From contig CM067316.1 in NCBI GenBank assembly GCA_034231615.1, forward strand, positions 29,689,714 to 29,753,713: a DNA stretch of 64,000 bases, read 5' to 3'. The DNA is from Meghimatium bilineatum. Lineage: Eukaryota; Mollusca; Gastropoda; Stylommatophora; Philomycidae. Under the pieces are notes generated by a model. The model was not told where the DNA came from, made no database searches, and was given only the letters and a program-made list of their open reading frames with translations. Positions 35,901-48,828 of this stretch are shown one piece after another. Every line of letters begins with the position of its first letter. The stretch's first letter is position 1. Position numbers and translations under genes: made by a program.

Positions 35901-37457
35901 CGTCAAAACTCAGTGTTCTGTGGCATATTACTCACAAATTGGGTGTACTGCAGCTTACTACACCAGAAATTGCAGTCTGGACAAACGAATTTGGTGTATT
36001 CTAGCTTACTACGTTAGAACTCGGTGTATTCTGTCATATTACTCACACGTTCATTGTTCTGAAGCTTACTACACTTGAATTGAGTCTATTCTGGCCTATT
36101 ATACATCATTTCGTAGTAATGCAGCATAATACGTCAGAATACTGTCGTATTACACACAAATTAGGTCTTGCTGTTTAGTACGTCAAAACTCAGTGTTTTG
36201 TGCATATTACTCACAAATTGGGTGTACTGAAGCTTACTACATTTGAATCGAGTGTATTCTGGCCTGTTACACATGACTTCGTTGTTTTGCAGCTTAATAA
36301 CTAAGAACACTGGCGAATTATACACAAATTAGGTCTCTTGCTGTTTAGTACGTCAAAACTCAGTGTTCTATGTCATATTACTCACAAATTGGGTAAAGTT
36401 CAGCTTACTACACCAGAAATTGCAGTCTGGACACACGAATTTGGTGTATTCTAGCTTACTACGTTAGAACTCGGTGTATTCTGGCATATTACTCACAAGT
36501 TCATTGTTCTGAAGCTTACTACACTTGAATTTAGTCTATTCTGGCCTATTATACATCATTTCGTAGTAATGCAGCATAATACGTCAGAATACTGTCGTAT
36601 TACACACAAATTAGGTCTTGCTGTTTAGTACGTCACAACTTAGTGTTTTGTGGCATATTACTCACAAATTGGGTGTACTGAAGCTTACTACATTTGAATT
36701 GAGTGTATTCTGGCCTGTTACACATGACTTCGTTGTTTTGCAGCTTAATAACTAAGAACACTGGCGAATTATACACAAATTAGGTCTCTTGCTGTTTAGT
36801 ACGTCAGAACTCCGTGTTCTATGGCATATTACTGACAAATTGGGTGTACTGCAGCTTACTACACCAGAAATTGCAGTCTGGACACACGAATTTGGTGTAT
36901 TCTAGCTTACTACGTTAGAACTCGGTGTATTCTGGCATATTACTCACAAGTTCATTGTTCTGAAGCTTACTACTATTGAATTTAGTCTATTCTGGCCTAT
37001 TATACATCATTTCGTAGTAATGCAGCAAAATACGTCAGAATACTGTCGTATTACACACACATTAGGTCTTGCTGTTTAGTACGTCAAAACTGAGTGTTTT
37101 GTGGCATATTACTCACAAATTGGGTGTACTGAAGCTTACTACACTTGAATTGAGTGTATTCTGGCCTGTTACACATGACTTCGTTGTTTTGCAGCTTAAT
37201 AACTAAGAACACTGGCGAATTATACACAAATTAGGTCTCTTGCTGTTTAGTACGTCAAAACTCAGTGTTCTATTGCATATTACTCACAAATTGGGTGTAC
37301 TGCAGCTTACTACACCAGAAATTGCAGTCTGGACACACGAATTTGGTGTATTCTAGCTTACTACGTTAGAACGGTGTATTCTCGCATATTACTCACAAGT
37401 TCATTGTTCTGAAGCTTACTACACATGAATTGAGTCTATTCTGGCCTATTATACATC
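32997..37457 (+). repeat. 4.96-kb tandem duplication, right copy
   Basis: A starts: 32997, 33439, 33721, 33890, 34615, 34897, 35345 (A/D fusion), 35634, 35803, 36253, 36704 and 37155. Differences from the left copy that I noted are few: a 5-bp loss near 33002, single bases near 33710, 33742, 33987, 35591, 35948 and 37383, and the 2-bp indel at 29957. That is very low for satellite copies and implies a recent duplication. Confidence 0.9.
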
Positions 37458-39228
37458 ATTTCGTTTTAATGCAGCATAATACGTCAGAATACTGTCGTAT
37501 TACACACAAATTAGGTCTTGCTGTTTAGTACGTCAAAACTCAGTGTTTTGTGGCATATTACTCACAAATTGGGTGTACTGAAGCTTACTACATTTGAATT
37601 GAGTGTATTCTGGCCTGTTACACATGATTTCGTTGTTTTGCAGCTTAATAACTAAGACCACTGGCGAATTATACACAAATTAGGTCTCTTGCTGTTTAGT
37701 ACGTCAGAACTCAGTGTTCTATGGCATATTACTGACAAATTGGGTGTACTGCAGCTTACTACACCAGAAATTGCAGTCTGGACACACGAATTTGGTGTAT
37801 TCTAGCTTACTACGTTAGAACTCGGTGTATTCTGGCATATTACTCACAAGTTCATTGTTCTGAAGCTTACTACATAAGAAGTGAGTGTATTCTGGCCTAT
37901 TATACATCATTTCGTTGTATTGCAGCATAATACGTCAGAATACTGTCGTATTACACACAGATCAGATCTTGCTGTTTAGTACGTCAAAACTCAGTGTTCT
38001 ATTGCATATTACTCACAAATTGGGTGTACTGCAGCTTACTACACCAGAAATTGCAGTCTGGACACACGAATTTGGTGTATTCTAGCTTACTACGTTAGAA
38101 CTCGGTGTATTCTGGCATATTACTCACAAGTTCATTGTTCTGAAGCTTACTACACTTGAATTGAGTCTATTCTGGCCTATTATACATCATTTCGTAGTAA
38201 TGCAGCATAATACGTCAGAATACTGTCGTATTACACACAAATTAGGTCTTGCTGTTTAGTACGTCAAAACTCAGTGTTTTGTGGCATATTACTCACAAAT
38301 TGTGTGTACAAGCTTACTACACTTGAATTGAGTGTATTCTGACTTGTTACACATGACTGTTGTTTTGCAGCTTAATAACTAAGAACACTGGCGAATTATA
38401 CACAAATTAGGTCTCTTGCTGTTTAGTACGTCAAAACTCATTGTTCTATTGCATATTACTCACAAATTGGGTGTACTGAAGCTTACTACACTTGAATTGA
38501 GTGTATTCTGACTTGTTACACATGACTGTTGTTGTGCAGCTTAATAACTAAGAACACTGGCGAATTATACACAAATTAGGTCTCTTGCTGTTTAGTACGT
38601 CAAAACTCAGTGTTCTATTGCATATTACTCACAAATTGGGTGTACTGCAGCTTACTACACCAGACATTGCAGTCTGGACACACGAATTTGGTGTATTCTA
38701 GCTTACTACGTTAGAACTCGGTGTATTCTGGCATATTACTCACAAGTTCATTGTTCTGAAGCTTACTACACTTGAATTGAGTCTATTCTGGCCTATTATA
38801 CATCATTTCGTAGTAATGCAGCATAATACGTCAGAATACTGTCGTATTACACACAAATTAGGTCTTGCTGTTTAGTACGTCAAAACTCAGTGTTTTGTGG
38901 CATATTACTCACAAATTGGGTGTACAAGCTTACTACACTTGAATTGAGTGTATTCTGACTTGTTACACATGACTGTTGTTTTGCATCTTAATAACTAAGA
39001 ACACTGGCGAATTATACACAAATTAGGTCTCTTGCTGTTTAGTACGTCAAAACTCCTTGTTCTATGGCATATTACTCACAAATTGGGTGTACTGCAGCTT
39101 ACTACACCAGAAATTGCAGTCTGGACACACGAATTGGGTGTGTTCCAGTTTAGTACGCCAAAACTCGTTGTATTCTGGCATATTACTCACAAATTCATTG
39201 TACTGAAGCATACTACACTAGAATTGAG
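37458..39228 (+). repeat. 8-mer end, 13-mer, 3-mer, 8-mer, 5-mer
   Basis: A starts at 37604 (13-mer; CATGATTTCG in A and AAGACCACTGG), 38333 (3-mer, 169 bp), 38502 (447 bp) and 38949 (5-mer, 280 bp, with GTGTGTTCCAG in D' and AAACTCCTTGTTC in B). H at about 38303 reads ATTGTGTGTACAAG. Several private bases here indicate a part of the array that has been homogenised less recently. Confidence 0.84.
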
Positions 39229-40419
39229 TGTATTCTGGCCTGTTACACATGACTTCGTTGTTTTGCAGCTTAATAACTAAGAACACTGGCGAATTATACA
39301 CAAATTAGGTCTCTTTCTGTTTAGTACGTCAAAACTCAGTGTTCTATTGCATATTACTCACATATTGGGTGTACTGCAGCTTACTACACCAGAAATTGCA
39401 GTCTGGACACACGAATTTGGTGTATTCTAGCTTACTACGTTAGAACTCGGTGATTTCTGGCATATTACTCACAAGTTCATTGTTCTGAAGCTTACTACAT
39501 TAGAAGTGAGTGTATTCTGGCCTATTATACATCATTTCGTTGTATTTTAGCATAATACGTCAGAATACTGTCGTATTACACACATATTAGATCTTGCTGT
39601 TTAGTACGTCAAAACTCAGTGTTTTGGTGCATATTACTCACAAATTGGGTGTACTGAAGCTTACTACACTTGAATTGAGTGTATTCTGGCCTGTTACACA
39701 TGACTTTGGTGTATTCTAGCTAACTACGTTAGAACTCGGTGTATTCTGTCATATTACTCACAAATTCATTGTTCTGAAGCTTACTACACTTGAATTGAGT
39801 CTATTCTGGCCTATTATACATCATTTCATAGTAATGCAGCATAATACGTCAGAATACTGTCGTATTACACACAAATTAGGTCTTGCTGTTTAGTACGTCA
39901 AAACTCAGTGTTCTATGTCATATTACTCACAAATTGGGTGTATCGAAGCTTACTACACTTGAATTGAGTGTATTCTGGCCTGTTACACATGACTTCGTTG
40001 TTTTGCAGCTTAATAACTAAGAACACTGGCTAATTATACACAAATTAGGTCTCTTGCTGTTTAGTACGTCAAAACTCAGTGTTCTATGTCATATTACTCA
40101 CAAATTGGGTAAAGTTCAGCTTACTACACCAGAAATTGCAGTCTGGACACACGAATTTGGTGTATTCTAGCTTACTACGTTAGAACTCGGTGTATTCTGG
40201 CATATTACTCACAAGTTCATTGTTCTGAAGCTTACTACTATTGAATTGAGTCTATTCTGGCCTATTATACATCATTTCGTAGTAATGCAGCATAATACGT
40301 CAGAATACTGTCGTATTACACACAAATTAGGTCTTGCTGTTTAGTACATCAAAACTCAGTGTTTTGTGGCATATTACTCACAAATTGGGTGTACTGAAGC
40401 TTACTACACTTGAATTGAG
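39229..40419 (+). repeat. 8-mer, A/D fusion, 8-mer (451, 289, 451 bp)
   Basis: A starts at 39229, 39680 (fusion) and 39969. The first unit carries CACATATTGG and GGTGATTTCTGG with ATTAGAAGTGAG, relatives of the 452-900 markers. H at 39941 has GTGTATCGAAGC and the G at about 40345 has GTACATCAAAAC, both seen once. Confidence 0.83.
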
Positions 40420-41118
40420 TGTATTCTGGCCTGTTACACATGACTTCGTTGTTTTGCAGCTTAATAACTAAGAACACTGGCGAATTATACACAAATTAGG
40501 TCTCTTGCTGTTTAGTACGTCAAAACTCAGTGTTCTATTGCATATTACTCACAAATTGGGTGTACTGCAGCTTACTACACCAGAAATTGCAGTCTGGACA
40601 AACGAATTTGGTGTATTCTAGCTTACTACTCACAAGTTCATTGTTCTGAAGCTTACTACATAAGAAGTGAGTGTATTCTGGCCTATTATACATCATTTCG
40701 TTGTATTGCAGCATAATACGTCAGAATACTGTCGTATTACACACAGATCAGATCTTTCTGTTTAGTACGTCAAAACTCAGTGTTCTATTGCATATTACTC
40801 ACAAATTGGGTGTACTGCAGCTTACTACACCAGAAATTGCAGTCTGGACACACGAATTTGGTGTATTTTAGCTTACTACGTTAGAACTCGGTGTATTCTG
40901 GCATATTACTCACAAGTTCATTGTTCTGAAGCTTACTACACTTGAATTGAGTCTATTCTGGCCTATTATACATCATTTCGTAGTAATGCAGCATAATACG
41001 TCAGAATACTGTCGTATTACACACAAATTAGGACTTGCTGTTTAGTACGTCAAAACTCAGTGTTTTGTGGCATATTACTCACAAATTGGGTGTACAAGCT
41101 TACTACACTTGAATTGAG
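40420..41118 (+). repeat. Deleted 13-mer (699 bp)
   Basis: Compared with other 13-mers, 30 bp are missing where D joins E: TTACTAC runs directly into TCACAAGTTC at about 40628. A short TTAC repeat on both sides suggests a slippage deletion. G' here reads GATCTTTCTG and D after it GTGTATTTTAGC. The 30-bp loss keeps the gamma frame. Confidence 0.82.
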
Positions 41119-42013
41119 TGTATTCTGACTTGTTACACATGACTGTTGTTTTGCAGCTTAATAACTAAGAACACTGGCGAATTATACACAAATTAGGTCT
41201 CTTGCTGTTTAGTACGTCAAAACTCCGTGTTCTATGGCATATTACTCACAAATTGGGTGTACTGCAGCTTACTACACCAGAAATTGCAGTCTGGACACAC
41301 GAATTGGGTGTATTCCAGTTTAGTACGCCAAAACTCGTTGTATTCTGGCATATTACTCACAAATTCATTGTACTGAAGCATACACTAGAATTGAGTGTAT
41401 TCTGGCCTGTTACACATGACTTCGTTGTTTTGCAGCTTAATAACTAAGAACACTGGCTAATTATACACAAATTAGGTCTCTTGCTGTTTAGTACGTCAAA
41501 ACTCATTGTTCTATTGCATATTACTCACAGATTGGGTGTACTGAAGCTTACTACACTTGAATTGAGTGTATTCTGACTTGTTACACATGACTCTTGTTTT
41601 GCAGCTTAATAACTAAGAACACTGGCGAATTATACACAAATTAGGTCTCTTGCTGTTTAGTACGTCAAAACTCAGTGTTCTATTGCATATTACTCACAAA
41701 TTGGGTGTACTGCAGCTTACTACACCAGAAATTGCAGTCTGGACACACGAATTTGGTGTATTCTAGCTTACTACGTTAGAACTCGGTGTATTCTGGCATA
41801 TTACTCACAAGTTCATTGTTCTGAAGCTTACTACACTTGAATTGAGTCTATTCTGGCCTATTATACATCATTTCGTAGTAATGCAGCATAATACGTCAGA
41901 ATACTGTCGTATTACACACAAATTAGGTGTTGCTGTTTAGTACGTCAAAACTCAGTGTTTTGTGGCATATTACTCACAAATTGGGTGTACAAGCTTACTA
42001 CACTTGAATTGAG
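41119..42013 (+). repeat. 5-mer (277), 3-mer (171) and 8-mer (447 bp)
   Basis: A starts at 41119, 41396 and 41567. The 5-mer has a 3-bp loss in E' (GCATACACTAG for GCATACTACACTAG) and therefore an 81-codon open frame. The 3-mer has CACAGATTGGG, and G at about 41929 reads AGGTGTTGCTG. Confidence 0.84.
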
Positions 42014-42744
42014 TGTATTCTGACTTGTTACACATGACTGTTGTTTTGCAGCTTAATAACTAAGAACACTGGCGAATTATACACAAATTAGGTCTCTTGC
42101 TGTTTAGTACGTCAAAACTCAGTGTTCTATGGCATATTACTCACAAATTGGGTGTACTGCAGCTTACTAATCCAGAAATTGCAGTCTGGACACACGAATT
42201 TGGTGTATTCTAGCTAACTACGTTAGAACTCGGTGTATTCTGTCATATTACTCACAAATTCATTGTTCTGAAGCTTACTACACTTGAATTGAGTCTATTC
42301 TGGCCTATTATACATCATTTCATAGTAATGCAGCATAATACGTCAGAATACTGTCGTATTACACACAAATTAGGTCTTGCTGTTTAGTACGTCAAAACTC
42401 AGTGTTTTGTGGCATATTACTCACAAATTGGGTGTACGGAAGCTTACTACACTTGAATTGAGTGTATTCTGGCCTGTTACACATGACTTCGTTGTTTTGG
42501 AGCTTAATAACTAAGAACACTGGCTAATTATACACAAATTAGGTCTCTTGCTGTTTAGTACGTCAAAACTCCGTGTTCTATGGCATATTACTCACAAATT
42601 GGGTGTACTGCAGCTTACTACACCAGAAATTGCAGTCTGGACACACGAATTGGGTGTATTCCAGTTTAGTACGCCAAAACTCGTTGTATTCTGGCATATT
42701 ACTCACAAATTCATTGTACTGAAGCATACTACACTAGAATTGAG
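42014..42744 (+). repeat. Third copy of the start of the 4.96-kb segment
   Basis: A starts at 42014 and 42463 (5-mer). C has CTTACTAATCCAG, an allele found only here and near 28187 and 33145, followed by the TAGCTAACTACG D and the CATAGTAATG F. The match to 28034-28762 is close except for GTACGGAAGC near 42438 and a 2-bp indel before the next A. Confidence 0.86.
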
Positions 42745-44491
42745 TGTATTCTGGCCTGTTACACATGACTTCGTTGTTTTGCAGCTTAATAACTAAGAAC
42801 ACTGGCGAATTATACACAAATTAGGTCTCTTGCTGTTTAGTACGTCAAAACTCAGTGTTCTGTGGCATATTACTCACAAATTGGGTGTACTGCAGCTTAC
42901 TACACCAGAAATTGCAGTCTGGACACACGAATTTGGTGTATTCTAGCTTACTACGTTAGAACTCGGTGTATTCTGGCATATTACTCACAAGTTCATTGTT
43001 CTGAAGCTTACTACACTTGAATTGAGTCTATTCTGGCCTATTATACATCATTTCGTAGTAATGCAGCATAATACGTCAGAATACTGTCGTATTACACACA
43101 AATTAGGTCTTGCTGTTTAGTACGTCAAAACTCAGTGTTTTGTGGCATATTACTCACAAATTGGGTGTACTGAAGCTTACTACATTTGAATTGAGTGTAT
43201 TCTGGCCTGTTACACATGACTTCGTTGTTTTGCAGCTTAATAAGAACACTGGCGAATTATACACAAATTAGGTCTCTTGCTGTTTAGTACGTCAAAACTC
43301 AGCGTTCTATGTCATATTACTCACAAATTGGGTAAAGTTCAGCTTACTACACCAGAAATTGCAGTCTGGACACACGAATTTGGTGTATTCTAGCTTACTA
43401 CGTTAGAACTCGGTGTATTCTGGCATATTACTCACGTTCATTGTTCTGAAGCTTACTACACATGAATTGAGTCTATTCTGGCCTATTATACATCATTTCG
43501 TAGTAATGCAGCATAATACGTCAGAATACTGTCGTATTACACACAAATTAGGTCTTGCTGTTTAGTACGTCAAAACTCAGTGTTTTGTGGCATATTACTC
43601 ACAAATTGGGTGTACTGAAGCTTACTACACTTCAATTGAGTCTATTCTGGCCTGTTACACATGACTTTGGTGTATTCTAGCTAACTACGTTAGAACTCGG
43701 TGTATTCTGTCATATTACTCACAAATTCATTGTTCTGAAGCTTACTACACTTGAATTGAGTCTATTCTGGCCTATTATACATCATTTCATACTAATGCAG
43801 CATAATACGTCAGAATACTGTCGTATTACACACAAATTAGGTCTTGCTGTTTAGTACGTCAAAACTCAGTGTTTTGTGGCATATTACTCACAAATTGGGT
43901 GTACTGAAGCTTACTACACTTGAATTGAGTGTATTCTGGCCTGTTACACATGACTTCGTTGTTTTGCAGCTTAATAACTAAGAACACTGGCTAATTATAC
44001 ACAAATTAGGTCTCTTGCTGTTTAGTACGTCAAAACTCAGTGTTCTGTGGCATATTACTCACAAATTGGGTGTACTGCAGCTTACTACACCAGAAATTGC
44101 AGTCTGGACACACGAATTTGGTGTATTCTAGCTTACTACGTTAGAACTCGGTGTATTCTGTCATATTACTCACACGTTCATTGTTCTGAAGCTTACTACA
44201 CTTGAATTGAGTCTATTCTGGCCTATTATACATCATTTCGTAGTAATGCAGCATAATACGTCAGAATACTGTCGTATTACACACAAATTAGGTCTTCCTG
44301 TTTAGTACGTCAAAACTCCGTGTTCTATGGCATATTACTCACAAATTGGGTGTACTGCAGCTTACTACACCAGAAATTGCAGTCTGGACACACGAATTGG
44401 GTGTATTCCAGTTTAGTACGCCAAAACTCGTTGTATTCTGGCATATTACTCACAAATTCATTGTACTGAAGCATACTACACTAGAATTGAG
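42745..44491 (+). repeat. 8-mer, 8-mer, A/D fusion and 10-mer (451, 445, 289, 562 bp)
   Basis: A starts at 42745, 43196, 43641 (fusion) and 43930. The 10-mer is A-G followed by C-D'-E', joined at a G with GTCTTCCTG, and contains the last D'E' pair in the window. At 43196 A has lost ACTA (TTAATAAGAACAC). The part 43301-44300 recurs at 45502-46501. Confidence 0.85.
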
Positions 44492-46580
44492 TGTATTCTG
44501 GCCTGTTACACATGACTTCGTTGTTTTGCAGCTTAATAACTAAGAACACTGGCGAATTATACACAAATTAGGTTTCTTGCTGTTTAGTACGTCAAAACTC
44601 AGTGTTCTGTGGCATATTACTCACAAATTGGGTGTACTGCAGCTTACTACACCAGAAATTGCAGTCTGGACACACGAATTTGGTGTATTCTAGCTTACTA
44701 CGTTAGAACTCGGTGTATTCTGGCATATTACTCACAAGTTCATTGTTCTGAAGCTTACTACACTTGAATTGAGTCTATTCTGGCCTATTATACATCATTT
44801 CGTAGTAATGCAGCATAATACGTCAGAATACTGTCGTATTACACACAAATTAGGTCTTGCTGTTTAGTACGTCAAAACTCAGTGTTTTGTGGCATATTAC
44901 TCACAAATTGGGTGTACTGAAGCTTACTACACTTGAATTGAGTGTATTCTGGCCTGTTACACATGACTTCGTTGTTTTGCAGCTTAATAACTAAGAACAC
45001 TGGCTAATTATACACAAATTAGGTCTCTTGCTGTTTAGTACGTCAAAACTCAGTGTTCTGTGGCATATTACTCACAAATTGGGTGTACTGCAGCTTACTA
45101 CACCAGAAATTGCAGTCTGGACACACGAATTTGGTGTATTCTAGCTTACTACGTTAGAACTCGGTGTATTCTACCATATTACTCACAAGTTCATTGTTCT
45201 GAAGCTTACTACACTTGAATTGAGTCTATTCTGGCCTATTATACATCATTTCGTAGTAATGCAGCATAATACGTCAGAATACTGTCGTATTACACACAAA
45301 TTAGGTCTTGCTGTTTAGTACGTCAAAACTCAGTGTTTTGTGCATATTACTCACAAATTGGGTGTACTGAAGCTTACTACATTTGAATTGAGTGTATTCT
45401 GGCCTGTTACACATGACTTCGTTGTTTTGCTGCTTAATAACTAAGAACACTGGCGAATTATACACAAATTAGGTCTCTTGCTGTTTAGTACGTCAAAACT
45501 CAGCGTTCTATGTCATATTACTCACAAATTGGGTAAAGTTCAGCTTACTACACCAGAAATTGCAGTCTGGACACACGAATTTGGTGTATTCTAGCTTACT
45601 ACGTTAGAACTCGGTGTATTCTGGCATATTACTCACGTTCATTGTTCTGAAGCTTACTACACATGAATTGAGTCTATTCTGGCCTATTATACATCATTTC
45701 GTAGTAATGCAGCATAATACGTCAGAATACTGTCGTATTACACACAAATTAGGTCTTGCTGTTTAGTACGTCAAAACTCAGTGTTTTGTGGCATATTACT
45801 CACAAATTGGGTGTACTGAAGCTTACTACACTTCAATTGAGTCTATTCTGGCCTGTTACACATGACTTTGGTGTATTCTAGCTAACTACGTTAGAACTCG
45901 GTGTATTCTGTCATATTACTCACAAATTCATTGTTCTGAAGCTTACTACACTTGAATTGAGTCTATTCTGGCCTATTATACATCATTTCATACTAATGCA
46001 GCATAATACGTCAGAATACTGTCGTATTACACACAAATTAGGTCTTGCTGTTTAGTACGTCAAAACTCAGTGTTTTGTGGCATATTACTCACAAATTGGG
46101 TGTACTGAAGCTTACTACACTTGAATTGAGTGTATTCTGGCCTGTTACACATGACTTCGTTGTTTTGCAGCTTAATAACTAAGAACACTGGCTAATTATA
46201 CACAAATTAGGTCTCTTGCTGTTTAGTACGTCAAAACTCAGTGTTCTGTGGCATATTACTCACAAATTGGGTGTACTGCAGCTTACTACACCAGAAATTG
46301 CAGTCTGGACACACGAATTTGGTGTATTCTAGCTTACTACGTTAGAACTCGGTGTATTCTGTCATATTACTCACACGTTCATTGTTCTGAAGCTTACTAC
46401 ACTTGAATTGAGTCTATTCTGGCCTATTATACATCATTTCGTAGTAATGCAGCATAATACGTCAGAATACTGTCGTATTACACACAAATTAGGTCTTCCT
46501 GTTTAGTACGTCAAAACTCAGTGTTTTGTGCATATTACTCACAAATTGGGTGTACTGAAGCTTACTACATTTGAATTGAG
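44492..46580 (+). repeat. 8-mers and A/D cassette, start of the uniform domain
   Basis: A starts at 44492, 44943, 45393, 45842 (fusion) and 46131. From 45502 to 46501 the sequence repeats 43301-44300 at an offset of 2,201, including AGCGTTCTATG and GTCTTCCTG at either end. The 449+289+450 order from 45393 is the same cassette as 20806-21993. Confidence 0.85.
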
Positions 46581-47027
46581 TGTATTCTGGCCTGTTACAC
46601 ATGACTTCGTTGTTTTGCAGCTTAATAACTAAGAACACTGGCGAATTATACACAAATTAAGTCTCTTGCTGTTTAGTACGTCAAAACTCCGTGTTCTATG
46701 TCATATTACTCACAAATTGGGTAAAGTTCAGCTTACTACACCAGAAATTGCAGTCTGGACACGAATTTGGTGTATTCTAGCTTACTACGTTAGAACTCGG
46801 TGTATTCTGGCATATTACTCACGTTCATTGTTCTGAAGCTTACTACACTTCAATTGAGTCTATTCTGGCCTATTATACATCATTTCGTTGTATTGCAGCA
46901 TAATACGTCAGAATACTGTCGTATTACACACAAATTAGGTCTTGTTGTTTAGTACGTCAAAACTCAGTGTTTTGTGGCATATTACTCACAAATTGGGTGT
47001 ACTGAAGCTTACTACACTTGAATTGAG
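46581..47027 (+). repeat. Recombinant 8-mer (447 bp)
   Basis: B has AAATTAAGTCTC, shared only with 60040. C' is followed by the short GACACG D and by E with CACGTTC. F has ACACTTCAATTG with GTTGTATTG, and G has GGTCTTGTTG. These alleles otherwise belong to three different unit families, so this HOR is a mosaic of several exchanges or conversions. Confidence 0.83.
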
Positions 47028-48828
47028 TGTATTCTGGCCTGTTACACATGACTTCGTTGTTTTGCAGCTTAATAACTAAGAACACTGGCGAATAATACAC
47101 AAATTAGGTCTCTTGCTGTTTAGTACGTCAAAACTCATTGTTCTATTGCATATTACTCACAAATTGGGTGTACTGAAGCTTACTACACTTGAATTGAGTG
47201 TATTCTGACTTGTTACACATGACTCTTGTTTTGCAGCTTAATAACTAAGAACACTGGCGAATTATACACAAATTAGGTCTCTTGCTGTTTAGTACGTCAA
47301 AACTCAGTGTTCTATTGCATATTACTCACAAATTGGGTGTACTGCAGCTTACTACACCAGAAATTGCAGTCTGGACACACGAATTTGGTGTATTCTAGCT
47401 TACTACGTTAGAACTCGGTGTATTCTGGCATATTACTCACAAGTTCATTGTTCTGAAGCTTACTACACTTGAATTGAGTCTATTCTGGCCTATTATACAT
47501 CATTTCGTAGTAATGCAGCATAATACGTCAGAATACTGTCGTATTACACACATATTAGGTCTTGCTGTTTAGTACGTCAAAACTCAGTGTTTTGTGGCAT
47601 ATTACTCACAAATTGGGTGTACTGAAGCTTACTACACTTGAATTGAGTGTATTCTGGCCTGTTACACATGACTTCGTTGTTTTGCAGCTTAATAACTAAG
47701 AACACTGGCTAATTATACACAAATTAGGTCTCTTGCTGTTTAGTACGTCAAAACTCAGTGTTCTGTGGCATATTACTCACAAATTGGGTGTACTGCAGCT
47801 TACTACACCAGAAATTGCAGTCTGGACACACGAATTTGGTGTATTCTAGCTTACTACATTAGAACTCGGTGTATTCTACCATATTACTCACAAGTTCATT
47901 GTTCTGAAGCTTACTACACTTGAATTGAGTCTATTCTGGCCTATTATACATCATTTCGTAGTAATGCAGCATAATACGTCAGAATACTGTCGTATTACAC
48001 ACAAATTAGGTCTTCCTGTTTAGTACGTCAAAACTCAGTGTTCTATTGCATATTACTCACAAATTGGGTGTACTGCAGCTTACTACACCAGAAATTGCAG
48101 TCTGGACACACGAATTTGGTGTATTCTAGCTTACTACGTTAGAACTCGGTGTATTCTGGCATATTACTCACAAGTTCATTGTTCTGAAGCTTACTACACT
48201 TGAATTGAGTCTATTCTGGCCTATTATACATCATTTCGTAGTAATGCAGCATAATACGTCAGAATACTGTCGTATTACACACAAATTAGGTCTTGCTGTT
48301 TAGTACGTCAAAACTCAGTGTTTTGTGGCATATTACTCACAAATTGGGTGTACTGAAGCTTACTACACTTGAATTGAGTGTATTCTGGCCTGTTACACAT
48401 GACTTCGTTGTTTTGCAGCTTAATAACTAAGAACACTGGCTAATTATACACAAATTAGGTCTCTTGCTGTTTAGTACGTCAAAACTCAGTGTTCTGTGGC
48501 ATATTACTCACAAATTGGGTGTACTGCAGCTTACTACACCAGAAATTGCAGTCTGGACACACGAATTTGGTGTATTCTAGCTTACTACATTAGAACTCGG
48601 TGTATTCTACCATATTACTCACAAGTTCATTGTTCTGAAGCTTACTACACTTGAATTGAGTCTATTCTGGCCTATTATACATCATTTCGTAGTAATGCAG
48701 CATAATACGTCAGAATACTGTCGTATTACACACAAATTAGGTCTTGCTGTTTAGTACGTCAAAACTCAGTGTTTTGTGCATATTACTCACAAATTGGGTG
48801 TACTGAAGCTTACTACATTTGAATTGAG
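47028..48828 (+). repeat. 1.8-kb super-repeat: 3-mer, 8-mer, 13-mer, 8-mer
   Basis: A starts at 47028, 47199, 47648 and 48379 (171+449+731+450 = 1,801 bp). The same order fills 53339-55140 (1,802 bp), and a re-ordered version with 729 bp fills 60692-62490. The 13-mer joins through GTCTTCCTG at about 48012. Confidence 0.86.
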
